A DNA stretch of 64,000 nt, taken from Kalmusia sp. IMI 367209. Its lineage: Eukaryota; Ascomycota; Dothideomycetes; Pleosporales; Didymosphaeriaceae. The stretch lies in contig JAPEUQ010000013.1 in the NCBI GenBank assembly GCA_027946365.1, forward strand, positions 1,054,001-1,118,000, given 5' to 3'. The position numbers were made by a program, and so were the translations under genes. Positions 1 through 10,799 of this stretch are shown here, in pieces. Below the pieces are notes generated by a model that saw only the letters and a program-made list of their open reading frames with translations, searched no databases and was not told the origin of the DNA. Numbering within the stretch: the first letter of the stretch is position 1; every line of letters starts with the position of its first letter.

Positions 1-1251
1 GCACTTAAGCACGTCAGTGGGGTAATCTATGAGCCAGCGTGCGGGGATAGCGATCAGCCTCGGGGGCTAATTTTAAGCCCGAGTAAACCCGTGCAATCAC
101 ATATATGTTTTAGGACGTTGTACAGTACGTACAACAGCGCAATCAAACGACGTCAACATACCTAGACTTTCACAGCGACATAAGGCTCATGGGAACTCTT
201 TGTTTCATGTGATGAGTGCATCATGTTCAACATAACCTCGGAAGCTTAATGTTACTCAGATGTCAAATTTCCAAAATCTAAAGATCACACATCCATAATC
301 TGCCTGGTTGCACAGCAAAGGTTCTAAAGACATGTGTCAGAAGCCTCTTCCCTAGGTTTGTAATTGAGTTACTCGAGCTATTCATTTTGCTTAGTCATAA
401 GATGACGATCCGAATACCAACAATCATTCAATCTACGTAAACTTGATATTCACGCCCTGATAGCTGAATTGCTTTGGGCATTCGATTGAGACAAGCGCCT
501 TGAGCATTGTTTGTGGGGCCAATGGACATATCTTGTAGGGGACGGTGAATGTCTTGAGCATGTCTATTTTTGTTTGGGAGTTTCGGATCCAAATGGAGAT
601 TACACAGCATGTGTAGCACCTAGATGCCGGGAGTAGTGTTGTATGAGCTACATACATCTGGATTCCAGGGGATGTCTATTCTTGAAAGCGACCATTATAT
701 AATTAAATACCACCCTCGCCAACCATAAAGGAAATCCTTAGTAGGACAAAATGATGAATCAAGAATAAACAGTATTTACCTGGCCTAGAGCTTGAATTAA
801 TAGAGGCTTGAAATAGCATATGTCCATGGCAATTATTTAGGCTACAAAAGCGTCCGCAAGATAGCAGCATTGGCCTGAAATAACTACGATTTGACATTTT
901 TAGCAGCATGCATTTTGAAAATCAAACTCAATCTATAATCTTTCGACTCTCAATTACGCAAATAATAACGATGGAGTGGGCACTTCGGTAGAAATAATTA
1001 TAGCTTCTTCGTGGATACATCAAAAAGAAGGAGATTCATGTAAAGTAAGATTATACTATTAACTACGGCGAGGGATACTTGATTCATTGTAAAAAAAAAA
1101 AAGCTAAGTATAGAACGTAACACACCCATGAAGATACAAATTATTACCTCTCGTTGCGGAAGCGTACCAATGTAGAATCTTTCAGAACTTCATATGAAAA
1201 TTATAAAAGTTGTTCGGAATGTTCAATATCTCGAATACAATAGGTGGCCGA
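1..1251. other. Gene-free left edge
   Basis: AT-rich sequence with only short, composition-like open frames (up to about 75 codons) and no recognisable protein. A run of 12 A lies at 1091-1102. It lies downstream of the minus-strand wall-protein gene, so the part next to 1251 is probably that gene's 3' UTR and terminator. Nothing else was seen. Confidence 0.5.
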
Positions 1252-2619
1252 TCAAACCAGAATTACGCGCTTTCCAGGAGGTGTTACCTTCACGATATGA
1301 GCCTTTCGCCTCTCGAGCATACCACCTCGCTTGACATATCCTGCGTACGCCGTCCCATATGACTCTTCAGGCTCCTCGTAGTCCGAAGACGGGTCAGGTC
1401 CTCGAGGATTGGTTGGTGAAGCGGTGGAATACCTGTCGTTAGCACTAGATGGAGGCATTGATGTTGGTTTATAACTGGGCCTAGAAGAAAATGGGGTCGG
1501 ATAACTATCATCGTGCTTGGAGGAAGGCGTGTTGTATGATTGAGCAGTACCATCTTCGGGGGAAGTAACATAAATGGAGTGCCGATCTGTTGTCACAGAC
1601 TTGCGAGAAGTAGCTGTAGGAGTCTGATAGTAAGAACAAGTGTATGCCTGGTGGGGCTTCGTGATGGTGATTGTCTCTTTACTGTGATGATATACCCCGG
1701 GCTCATAAATGGTCGTGGTAGGGTACGTACACTCAGTCGAGTGATCGTATCTCGTGGTGGTTGGTTTGACGATGGTGTAGTGTCCAGGCGTATTGGCGTA
1801 TATAGTAGTTGTCTTAATGATAGTCTTGATCATCGCTCCGTCGTTGGAATAAGCACCATATCGCGCGGTGATCACGCATGGCTCGTCAACAGAAGTGGTG
1901 ACACCGCCGTAGGTCACCATTGTGCTGGCAGGAGCTGTGTATGTTGCTTCGGAAGGAGCAGTAATTGTCTCATCGACAGTGACATCGTATGCGGAAACGG
2001 TATAAGTGCCGGGTGTCTCGTAAGTTGTTGCCTTCGGCATAGGAAGACCGTAGGTATAGGTTGTGTTGTAGTATGTCCACTTGCCATGCTTGAATTCCTT
2101 GACATGCGCAGGCTGATACTTGAACCCATGGTCGCCATTGCACTTATGACCACAAAGACCGGATCCTGGGTAATCATGTATGGCGTAAGGGCCGAGATGT
2201 TTGTACTCAATTTCGCCTATCATCTCGTATAGCTCTTCCCATTGCGAAGTCTCGTAAGTCGCAGTCGCGGTTCCATCATGATAGGCACCAGTTGGAACAG
2301 CATAGATCCAATTTGTATTCGTGGTAACGTGAGTGACCGTTGCCCTCGTGTGACGGATCGTTACGGGCTCCTCCGTTTTAGTTATGGTGCATGCCTCTCC
2401 GTCGGCGTCAGTGATGACAGTAGACACCCAGAGGTACTGGCTGTAAGTGGAAGCGCTTGAATCGTAAGAAGGAATCGCTTGATATTGCGCAGTCACCGTG
2501 ACTGGTGAATAGGAACCGCTTGGTGTAATGGTTGTATACCCGTCGTTCGAGGTCACGTCTTGGCTTTGCTTATACGCAGCGACAACACTGATAGAAAAAA
2601 GAACGAAAGGAATCCTCAT
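1252..2619 (-). CDS. Secreted Tyr/Thr-rich cell-wall-type protein
   Basis: Single-exon gene of 455 residues starting at a true ATG (2619). The first 15 or so residues (MRIPFVLFSISVVAA) form a signal peptide. The rest is very rich in Thr, Tyr, Ser and Pro, with loosely repeated blocks of the type PGxYT...T...TxTKP, for example around residues 200-215, 275-290 and 310-325, plus a Ser/Pro/Thr linker near residues 340-420. A few paired Cys occur (for example SGLCGHKC near 150). The basic tail LERRKAHIVK...RVILV is not a convincing GPI signal. Such proteins in ascomycetes are usually heavily O-mannosylated wall or secreted proteins; that role is inferred from composition, since no catalytic domain is visible. 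Codon use is that of a real gene and the antisense open frames are its shadows. Confidence 0.75.
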   Translation of the reverse strand: MRIPFVLFSISVVAAYKQSQDVTSNDGYTTITPSGSYSPVTVTAQYQAIPSYDSSASTYSQYLWVSTVITDADGEACTITKTEEPVTIRHTRATVTHVTTNTNWIYAVPTGAYHDGTATATYETSQWEELYEMIGEIEYKHLGPYAIHDYPGSGLCGHKCNGDHGFKYQPAHVKEFKHGKWTYYNTTYTYGLPMPKATTYETPGTYTVSAYDVTVDETITAPSEATYTAPASTMVTYGGVTTSVDEPCVITARYGAYSNDGAMIKTIIKTTTIYANTPGHYTIVKPTTTRYDHSTECTYPTTTIYEPGVYHHSKETITITKPHQAYTCSYYQTPTATSRKSVTTDRHSIYVTSPEDGTAQSYNTPSSKHDDSYPTPFSSRPSYKPTSMPPSSANDRYSTASPTNPRGPDPSSDYEEPEESYGTAYAGYVKRGGMLERRKAHIVKVTPPGKRVILV

Positions 2620-3594
2620 TCTGAATTGTTTGCTATGGGTAGACTGAATGATGAGGAAGAAATTGAAAACGAATGGCTAGAGCTAAAATCGAGCCAAGAG
2701 ATAGAAAGACTCGGAGAAGACTAATGCGAGAAGCGAGCCGGTCAAAAGAATGGCGATGGTGAGGGACGGAGCACCGCTAGAAACTGGGCATCCTATCTAT
2801 TTATTCCAGACCTGATCTTCTGTGACAGACGGGTCTTTTCCTTACCGTGCCACCGATAATGCTTGACATATCGAAGTGGCTTTTTCTGACACCAAAGGGA
2901 CGGGTTCCACGGCGATCAGTTCTGTTCTAGGAATCTGAGTGCAGCTCATATACGATCGATCAAACTTTAGACATACGATTGACCAAGAGTTAGCCAAGAA
3001 ACCTGCGTGTGGATATTACCCCTGGGATCTTAAAGATCTGAAGCGATGTTGCCATCGTGGCGAGCTGTGGTCGCATGCTCCATTTCCCCTTTTAGCTAGT
3101 TGGAATTGAGAGCGTAATTTTAAATTGAGGATTCAAACTTCTACGTGCTATTTATGCTAGCGAGCTGAGGTGGCGTAGCATCCAGATCGATCTTGTCTCA
3201 TTCCCATGTAGATGATGATGGGCCGCCCCACCTACTCGCCGACTATTGTTGCTACGAATTAGCACATTAAGACGCATAATGAAGTCTGAGCGGGATATCG
3301 GCGTTCTCTTCTGCCTACGCGAAGTTGAACGAACGTAGGAAAAGTCTTCGCAGCGAGCAAAATTCAGCACCAACGATATGCGCCAAGACCATCGCTGCTC
3401 AGTTCAGCAATGGCAATGTTGAGTGGAATATGGTATACAAAGAGGTACCTTGAAGTTAAGAGATCTAAATTTTAATAAATGATTCGCTCGTAATCTTGTA
3501 AAATCATGATTAAATGGAGGTCTATAAAGGACTGAGAGACGAAGGTCAGATACATATATATATCATACAACGTCTGACCGATCGAGCCATTAAT
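2620..3594. other. Intergenic region between two minus-strand genes
   Basis: About 975 bp holding the promoter of the wall-protein gene (next to 2620) and the 3' end of the Stealth-family gene (next to 3594). Open frames up to 73 codons show no family features. No repeat was seen. Confidence 0.5.
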
Positions 3595-6101
3595 TTATAT
3601 AATACCTTGTTCATCTTTTTCAAAGCTTGACGGTTCGGGAAGTAACCCCTGAAGCAATGCATTCATCACCTTCCTTAATTCCTCAAGTTCTATGACATCC
3701 TGTGTCACGACATCGTCATTCAGACATATCTGGCCGGCCAATTTTTGGTGCTTAATGTATGGCCTCAGGAGTGTATGCTCAGCTTGCTCGGCGTCAGTGA
3801 TCATGTGGAAATATGCGTCCGGATTGACAATAGTGTACTGAAATTTCATCAAAGCCTTCACGACCGTGGCGCGCTGCTGAGGCTTCTCGACCGGGTGAGG
3901 AAGCAGCGTCCCCAAGCCAGAGCGCTTTCTGTTGAGGATAAGCTGTAGAAGACAATCTCCGCAGCGTGGAGACTCGCGTGCTAATCTGTCGAAAATTGCA
4001 GCCGAAGAAAAGACGGAATTGCGTGCCACAGAATCACTTGACGGCAAGGAAAACCCCGGTGCTAAGCAGTCTTCTGTGTCAAACGCATCACATTCCAGGC
4101 CTCTGATCATAACCGGACCGTCCAGTGACGTCCAGAGTACTTCTATATTGACTTTCGGTGGTTCAAGACCAGCCTCTTCGTGATAATCAGCGACGCGGTA
4201 GTAAACGCGACGACGGTATTGCTCAGGGTTGTCGTTGCCTATTCCTTCAGCGATTTCGCGCAGTATCTTCTCCCGCTCGTTCCAGCTGAGGTATCCATCA
4301 TCATCCTGATCGCTCCTCAGCATGATGTAACTCCAGAGGAGCGCCTCCCTATGTCTCTCCATCGTGTAGTGAAACATGGCATACCAAGAATAAAGCTGGA
4401 AACCAGTCTCTCCACGAAAACGCTGAACAGCACTGCGCAACGCGGGTCGCGGGAAGCTTGTAATGGCTTCCTTTGCAACACTTCGCGACAAGGAGTGACC
4501 AAAGTGCACTTGGCCTTTCCGCTTACGTGCGCCAAATCGTCGATTCAAGAGCCAAGAGGTGTATATGAGGAAAGGCTTTTCACCAAAGCGCTCGGCGTCG
4601 GCATCGGTAGGAGGCTTCAAGGTGTTGTATGCGTTATCCTTGAACCCTAGGGTAGGACCGAATAGGGGTGAATAGATATCTGACGCCGCATGAGGTCTGC
4701 CGAGTATCATGTCGTCTGAGAGGGCGAATAACTATAGGTGCTTAGCAGCTGCTTTATGCAAAGCCGTTGTCTTACTAATTGACTTACACGATCCGTTTCC
4801 GACTTAGTATTGTACAGTTGGTTCTCAATTGTGAGCGAGTCGAACGAGGGTAGGCACTTTCTTTCATCTTCACCAAAAAACTCCTCCTGTGATAGCACCT
4901 GAACTTTGTCTAAGCCGTCTTTGAGCCACACGGGTCGCTGTTTACTCATAACATGCGGTCGTCCCTTTTGAGAACGTGTTCGAAATGCATTGACAAGAAT
5001 TTGAATGCGATTAGTGAAGGAACCGGCGTACTTCTCGACACTACGAATGGAATATCGGAGCTCGTCCCACTCGCGGTAGCGATTAGAACCATGTGACGCT
5101 ACCCATACACCTTCAGGATCGTTGAGGGATGAGTTGAGTTCATACGGTCGCATCGTACTCTGAAGTTCTGTCTGCGAACCATTGACCCCTTCCTGTATTA
5201 GCAAATACCTTCGGAAGAAAGATGATTTATACGAACAATTGTAGACAAAATCAATCTTTGGTTCCTGAAGCTTGGGACCTATATATCGAGCTTCTGCGAC
5301 CCATTCATCCTCCCAGCCATCAAGCCTGATATCTTGCACGGATCGCTCAAAAGGCACATGGAGTAGATCAGGGAGATTATCTGCTTTTTCCTTGACAGCA
5401 AGGCACTCTGACCAATCCGGAAATGCGTACTTCTCCGACCATTCATACATCTCTTTAAGTGGTTCGACTGCATCTCGTATGATGTCAGTGAAGTTTTCAG
5501 CAGACTTCCCGTGGTTGGTCGTATCTGATGATAGCCGATTAGGGACATCCTTGGTCGAATGCTTCTTATCTAGAGTCTCACTATCCTGCTTGATCTGCAT
5601 TTGGTCCTCTCCTCTAGAAGCAGAATATTCGAAATGTGTATTTTCTGCATCGTCACCAGGGTGGCTGAAGGTATTGGCGTACTCGACGGTGTCCGCAGTA
5701 TATTCACGAATCGTATCTATATCGTCAACGCTATGTTGCTTTAAGTTGTCTGCATGGAGGAGGTTTGCTGGCTTTTCACTCTTTGAAATTGATACATCGG
5801 CATTCAACCTAATAAGAGACGGTATGCTGGTGGTAGCGGTATCTTTCGTTTGAGGTTGGTCTTCGCGGTCGAATGCTTTTAGTGTCTGAGATGCATGAGG
5901 TTGTCTTGTTGTGTGTTGACTGCTAGATCTCCGCAAGCCCCGTTGTATGAATTGTTGCACGTCAGTCGTTGCGCTTTTACTAGACGGCACTGAAATAACA
6001 CCGGAGAGCCAGAGAACGATGACAGTGATAATGAATACAATATAGTAGTAACGTTTAGAGAATCGACGTTGCCGAAATGACTTGTATGTGCGACCCAACA
6101 T
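3595..6101 (-). CDS. Stealth-family (GNPTAB-like) sugar-phosphate transferase, type II membrane protein
   Basis: Model: complement(3595..4731, 4788..5188, 5237..6101), 800 residues, ATG at 6101; an upstream TTG-initiated extension is not needed. A cytoplasmic basic N-terminus is followed by one membrane span (about residues 18-38) and a Ser/Thr-rich stem to about 230, the layout of a Golgi type II enzyme. The conserved Stealth regions follow: CR1 (IDFVYNWVNGS, about 283-293), CR2 (RYREWDELRYS, about 325-335), a DD-containing block (LFALSDDM, 423-430), and a CR4-like HFGHSLSRS...RFRGETGFQ region. A perfect EF-hand loop (DQDDDGYLSWNE) lies at about 563-574, as in animal GlcNAc-1-phosphotransferase alpha/beta. 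The family moves hexose-1-phosphate from a nucleotide sugar onto glycans; the fungal substrate is unknown. Intron 5189-5236 is 48 nt and leaves the frame open, so a single-frame reading loses the CR1 Trp. Divergent from the GT34 gene at 6943. Confidence 0.85.
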
Positions 6102-6942
6102 CGCGGGGTGAAAGTACTGCGGTGAAATGTATAACAATCAAATACTACAAATGATAGGGATCCAAATGCACAGGAAATATCAGGGCCCTAAGAAAGCCTT
6201 TGATAGTCAACGTGGTAGCTCTAATGAGCCGGGTAATTCGAGATTTCCAAAAGAGGCTTATGATCGCGTGCGCTCAGCAACAAGTGTGCGATTGTTGGGT
6301 ACAGACGACCCCTTGACAACCCCACCGCCATCTTGTGCCCTCGGCATTGTCATGTTCCAGACACGAGGCAAGCTGAAAAAATGAGGCTTGAAGGAGATTT
6401 GTAAGAGTGATGAAGTGGGTGAAACCACCGCGCTGTCGTCGAGCCTGCAGCGAGGATGTGAATGATGCGTTTTGTGCCAGCCTTGGCCTACACTAGTGCG
6501 GTTTAGCCTCGCTCAGATATGTTCGATCGGAAACCTCCTGTCTTACTAGGCACACGGCACCTCGCTTATAATGTCTAAAAAGGATACGAGGACCGCCGGG
6601 GCTGATATAATGCATCCAAGAGTCTAATTGAAACAGCTTAAACAGGGCCGCAGGCTCGCACAGGCAATCTTCACTGAGTCCAAGAATCACTTCTATGAGA
6701 CTCAAGGTCGGTCCGTCACTCGTGAAAGTGATTTCTTTTTCCCTGTCAGCTGAGTATTGATTAAGTTATGAATTGTGCACTAATTTTGGTCACATAGGAG
6801 GTTTCTACCCACACTTTCTATGCGTCTATGTTCGGATTTGCAGCTTGAGAATTCGTAGCTACTCATCTAGCTTCATTATATACTGTTTCTGAGTATAAGC
6901 CCAGTAGCGTCACGAATTGAAATATTGATTTCAGCCAACAAG
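6102..6942. promoter_or_regulatory. Shared divergent promoter region (Stealth / GT34)
   Basis: These 841 bp separate two outward-facing genes for Golgi-type glycan enzymes. Open frames inside are short (at most 85 codons) and show no family features. No operator could be recognised. Co-regulation of the two genes is an inference from the head-to-head layout only. Confidence 0.45.
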
Positions 6943-8081
6943 ATGGATCCAATTCTACCCACCCCGCAACCCTACACTAGTCGACGAAGGCAAAGCCTTC
7001 CAAGTACAGTACGATTCTTCAGATATTGTGTCTATGCGCTATTGGGGCTCCTAGCCTTCGGATTTCTCCAGAAACAAAATGTTCCTCCAGCCATCTCAAG
7101 ATATATTTCGATCTCAATCGATGATCCACCCGGATCAATCTACGATCCTATGAACATCGGCATAAGCAACAGTAGCGTTGATACTAACATTAACAACTCG
7201 CAACGTTTTTCAAAATTCGGAAAATGTACTGCATCCTTCGGTGACTTCGATGCTCCTTACGAGGCCGCCATTGCCTCACACGACCTGCACAACAAGATCC
7301 ACGGCTACCCACACTTCATCCTTCGCGAACACATGGTACACGGCCTATGGTCGAAACACGGCTGGTTAATAACTGTTATCGGCAGCGAGCTCGCGAAGCC
7401 AGAAGATCAGCGCCTTGAATGGCTTATGTGGCATGACCGCGACACTGTGCTTATGAATCCGCAAATACCGCTCAATATCTTCGTACCTCCAGAGCCAGAA
7501 TTCTCCAATATTCAAATGCTTGTCACCGACGATCTAAATGGGCTGAACAATGGAGTGTTCATGGTAAGGGTTAGTCAGTGGGCGTTCAAGCTGTTCGCGA
7601 GCGCACTGAGTATGCGCGAATATCAGCCGGAGATTCCCTTGAAATATACAGAGCAGACTGGAATGGAGGAAGCCATCAAGCGGGTGACTTTCCCCACGAC
7701 CTCTGAATCTGATAGCCACTAATCGCGCCGTAGCCTTGGTGGGCATCGAGCGTAGCCTATGTCCCGCAACACTGGTTCAACGGCTTCCCTCCTGAACTCG
7801 ATATCAATGAAGACAACAAGATTGTACACGCACGCGAAGGCTCTCTTCTCATACACTTTGCATCTAACGGCGACGGTCTTCGTCCTGAGCGTATGGCACA
7901 CTGGGACGAAGTTGCGAAGAATCGTACGGCAGAGTGGGACAAGCCAGTTGAGGAAACATGGTATACAGAGGAGATTGAAGAGTTCTGGCAAAGAGTAGGC
8001 AAGGGTGAATCATACGAGGAGATCAATAAGGATATTGGAGCGAGGTCGTGGAATTACCCTAAGATGGACATCATAGAATAG
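6943..8081 (+). CDS. GT34-family alpha-galactosyl/mannosyltransferase (GMA12/MNN10 type)
   Basis: Model: join(6943..7683, 7734..8081), 362 residues. The ATG at 6943 (context CAAGATGG) is preferred; the in-frame TTG at 6925 is not a start. A short basic N-terminus precedes a membrane span at about residues 26-44 (YCVYALLGLLAFGFL), giving a type II Golgi protein. The catalytic domain has the family pattern: HNKIHGYPHF, GLWSK, LAKPEDQRLEWLMW, the metal-binding DxD as HDRD, and NNGVFMVR. The C-terminal block VAYVPQHWFNGFP is only in frame after removing intron 7684-7733 (50 nt; branch-like CTAAT, acceptor CGTAG). The family transfers galactose or mannose from GDP/UDP sugars to N-glycans or mannan in the Golgi lumen. 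Its neighbour on the other strand is also a Golgi-type transferase. Confidence 0.88.
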
Positions 8082-9553
8082 AGAAAATTGTGTTGATAGT
8101 CAGTTTGAGACGAAAGGTACCATAAAAGCTTTGATGTTGCGAACTGAACGCTAGATCCCACAAGCGTACTAAAGTCTAATACAACTCACTCTAAGTATAC
8201 TGTGATAACTTTATCCTTCATTGACTCCAGTGGCAGGTCGTTGCCTCAGCACCGACCTCACACCCGATTACAAGCACGTCCATTACTGATCCGTAGCACG
8301 TACAACACCTGCAAAAACAAAAACGTGCGGTCTAGATAATCTACCTTCGAGACAGGGGATAAATTCCCACTTCTATTACCCCTCATAAAATTAGAAGCGT
8401 GCCGACATAAAGTCGAAATGTTCATTAAAATGTGATAGCCCGTGATTGACTGTGATTTTAGCTGCGGCTGAAGGTGACGGGAGTGGGGCCGGTGAAACAG
8501 TCTGCAAAGTCTCCCGTTTCGCTCCCCTGAGGATGGGGGCTGCGGCATTTTTAGCGCTTTATACTTATGCATAACTTAGTGGCAGAAATATGCAAGATGT
8601 GTAGATGGGTCCGTAGGCTTGTAGGCTTGTGTACATTGAAAGCACCTTGTTGCAGCAAGGGCATTCAATAACTGGGACTTGCGTCAATCTTCTGGATGCT
8701 AGAATGGTAATACGATGGTGTCTTGGTCTTGACAGGATTATATCAGACTTTTCGAACATTCTTAGATCGACTACAGTCGCTTTCGTACGTGTACGGGCTT
8801 CTGCATCCCTAGACTCCAACGTTAATTCTCTTTATGAAGGGAGCAAAGCACACCAATTCCCCAGGCAGAAAGATTTTCCAGAGCATACTGGACTGAATTG
8901 TACCAATTGTTCTTGTCGTGTCCATAGCTGAAAGAATAGATCTCGATATTGGCAGGGGCACTGAACGCTCCAGAGTGGAAACGAGATCCTCTTTGACTTT
9001 GAAATGTGTCTTCTCTGGGCTTCTGTTCGATATTAGTAGTATTACTGACCATCTTCATTAATGTGAATTTCTTCCTCAGTCCTTGCCAAGCATCTGTATC
9101 GCATGCTTGCTTGGATACCTGCTACGATGAATCCCGTTTTTGCAAAAACGGTCCGAGCGAGATTTTGAAGAGATTACTCGAAACCCGCATGAAGCATGTA
9201 TCGGGAGAATAGAGACATTGAAATCTTGACTTTGACCAAGGAATTTGAAGAAGACAGGCTAGACAATGGCGAGAACAACTGAAAAATCAGGCTAAGAAGG
9301 ATATCTGTCAATTCAATGGCTCGTTAGTGGACCGCTGCGGGCTTATCGCCAGGCCAGCTGTTAACGAAATTTCAACCGAAGATATGTTCGCATAATCATT
9401 CGTGCATTTCTGTCATAAATCTAGTCACACTACGCCTATAACTCTCCCACTTCATAACATCATGCCCCAAGCTCATGTTTGGTATCTTATGCAATAAAAA
9501 GCGAACTCCGCCAGTATGTTCACAAGTAAAGATATTGGTCGACCGTCGGTGCA
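8082..9553. other. Gene-free stretch
   Basis: About 1.5 kb downstream of the GT34 gene and downstream of the small zinc-protein gene. Several overlapping open frames of 60-104 codons exist on both strands, but none carries a signal peptide, a domain motif or consistent splice signals. I see no gene here. Confidence 0.45.
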
Positions 9554-9895
9554 CTACTTAGCAACGCCATCCTCGGCATTGAAGCAGTCCTCGAAATTTT
9601 TGGAGTGCTTGTTGGAGGCGTGTTCGGTGAGCATCTTGCGCGCGGTGGTGCTCTGGAAGGACTGGAAGCACGTCTTGCACTTGATCGTGAGGGCCGCGGC
9701 GTTCTACACATATTAGCGTCCATGTTACAAGCCCACCAGACTGCAGCGTTTACGCACCGACTTCAGTTGGCTCTTCGCCTCCTTGGGACCCTTGGCGCCG
9801 TTGCGCTCCCGTTTCTGTGCTGCCCTGCAAAGCCGTCAGTATCCCCGCACCAGTGGCTGTGCGATGACTGTCTCGTACTTGGCTCCGTTGCCCAT
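9554..9895 (-). CDS. Small zinc-binding protein (At2g23090-like, 4F5/SERF-type N-terminus)
   Basis: Three-exon gene: complement(9554..9703, 9758..9824, 9879..9895), 77 residues, hidden because each exon is short. It begins MGNGAKAAQKRERNGAKG, the standard opening of this eukaryote-wide family, and the Lys/Ala-rich first 28 residues resemble 4F5/SERF proteins. The C-terminal half has one C2H2-like zinc site: CKTC near residues 35-38 and H..xxxKH near 55-60 (EHASNKHSKNFEDCF), then a short acidic tail ending in AK. Donors GTACGA and GTGCGT, acceptors TGCAG and TGTAG, phases 2 and 0 agree. Members are small nuclear/cytosolic proteins of unclear role. The very close match to the family pattern makes the model secure although it is tiny. 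Confidence 0.9.
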
Positions 9896-10799
9896 GATTG
9901 TTGTTAGTCGCTAGTCGCTGCTTTGTCAGTTGGAGAGCGAAAGGTGTAGATCTGAGGCGGGATTGTGGCGCTTGAGACGTTTGAGTGAGATTTTTACAGG
10001 AAGAGGCGCTGGGAGTCTGGCCGCAAGCGCCGTTACCATTAAGCCCTTGGTCGCGCTTACCTCTTCGGGGAGCCCAACCGCGCGGTCACATGGCAGCCCT
10101 AGATTGTAATGCCCAGCGACCAACAACGCCTTGTTCTCTTACTAGTTCTTTACCAAATTCTCGAGCGATGGGTGCTTCGAATGGCTGTACGCCCTTCGTA
10201 AATGCTGATGATGTCTTATTCGAGCTAAAAATTACGCCAAACCGCCGCTAACCATGACCATACTTGCGCATCCAGTCGATCATCGTGTGCCAACCAAAGT
10301 GCATTTCACTACCGCTGCCGCGGTGTGCACAGTACCAGTCAATGTATCACGTCAGTGTGCAGACGTTCAAAGAACGTTATGCTAAAGTTACGCCACATTG
10401 TGGTCGATGGCTGTGACGCGAGTCTCGTTTCAGGCCGTCTTCGATATGTTACCAACGATATGTTATCGACTGTCCCACATGATTTAACTAGTTCCAACTC
10501 TTCCAGTTTGTATCTTGTCTGATTCAATCTGCTCATCAAGGTCCTCGCTTTGCTGTCAATTTACTATCCAGACTCCTCGCAAGTCGTTTGTCTGTATGTC
10601 TCTCTGCAGTATTTAGCCAGGCTTAACACTTTTCCACTCCTTCGTTCAAATCTCGCTCGCTTGTTGTACCACTGCCTAGGGGTTATCGGTCTGGGAAGGT
10701 ACTCAAGTTCTAATTTTAAAGGAATAAGCTGCACAATACTGGAACTGTGTCCCATAACACCCTCTGCACATTAATTGAGCTCCTATCTCAGTTTTCAAG
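9896..10799. promoter_or_regulatory. Divergent intergenic region (zinc-binding protein / zinc transporter)
   Basis: About 900 bp between two outward-facing genes, one for a small zinc-site protein (start 9895) and one for a CDF zinc transporter (start 10800). No coding sequence is convincing. A zinc-responsive element was looked for by eye and none can be claimed. Confidence 0.4.

Noticed and set aside
1540..2232. 230-codon plus-strand frame within the wall-protein gene
   Set aside because: Mirror of the Thr/Tyr-rich codons on the other strand; no family features.
6925..6942. Upstream TTG start for the GT34 gene (and similar TTG/GTG starts for HEM3, the Stealth, propeller and second RTA1 genes)
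   Set aside because: Nuclear fungal genes start at ATG; good ATG codons lie just downstream in each case.
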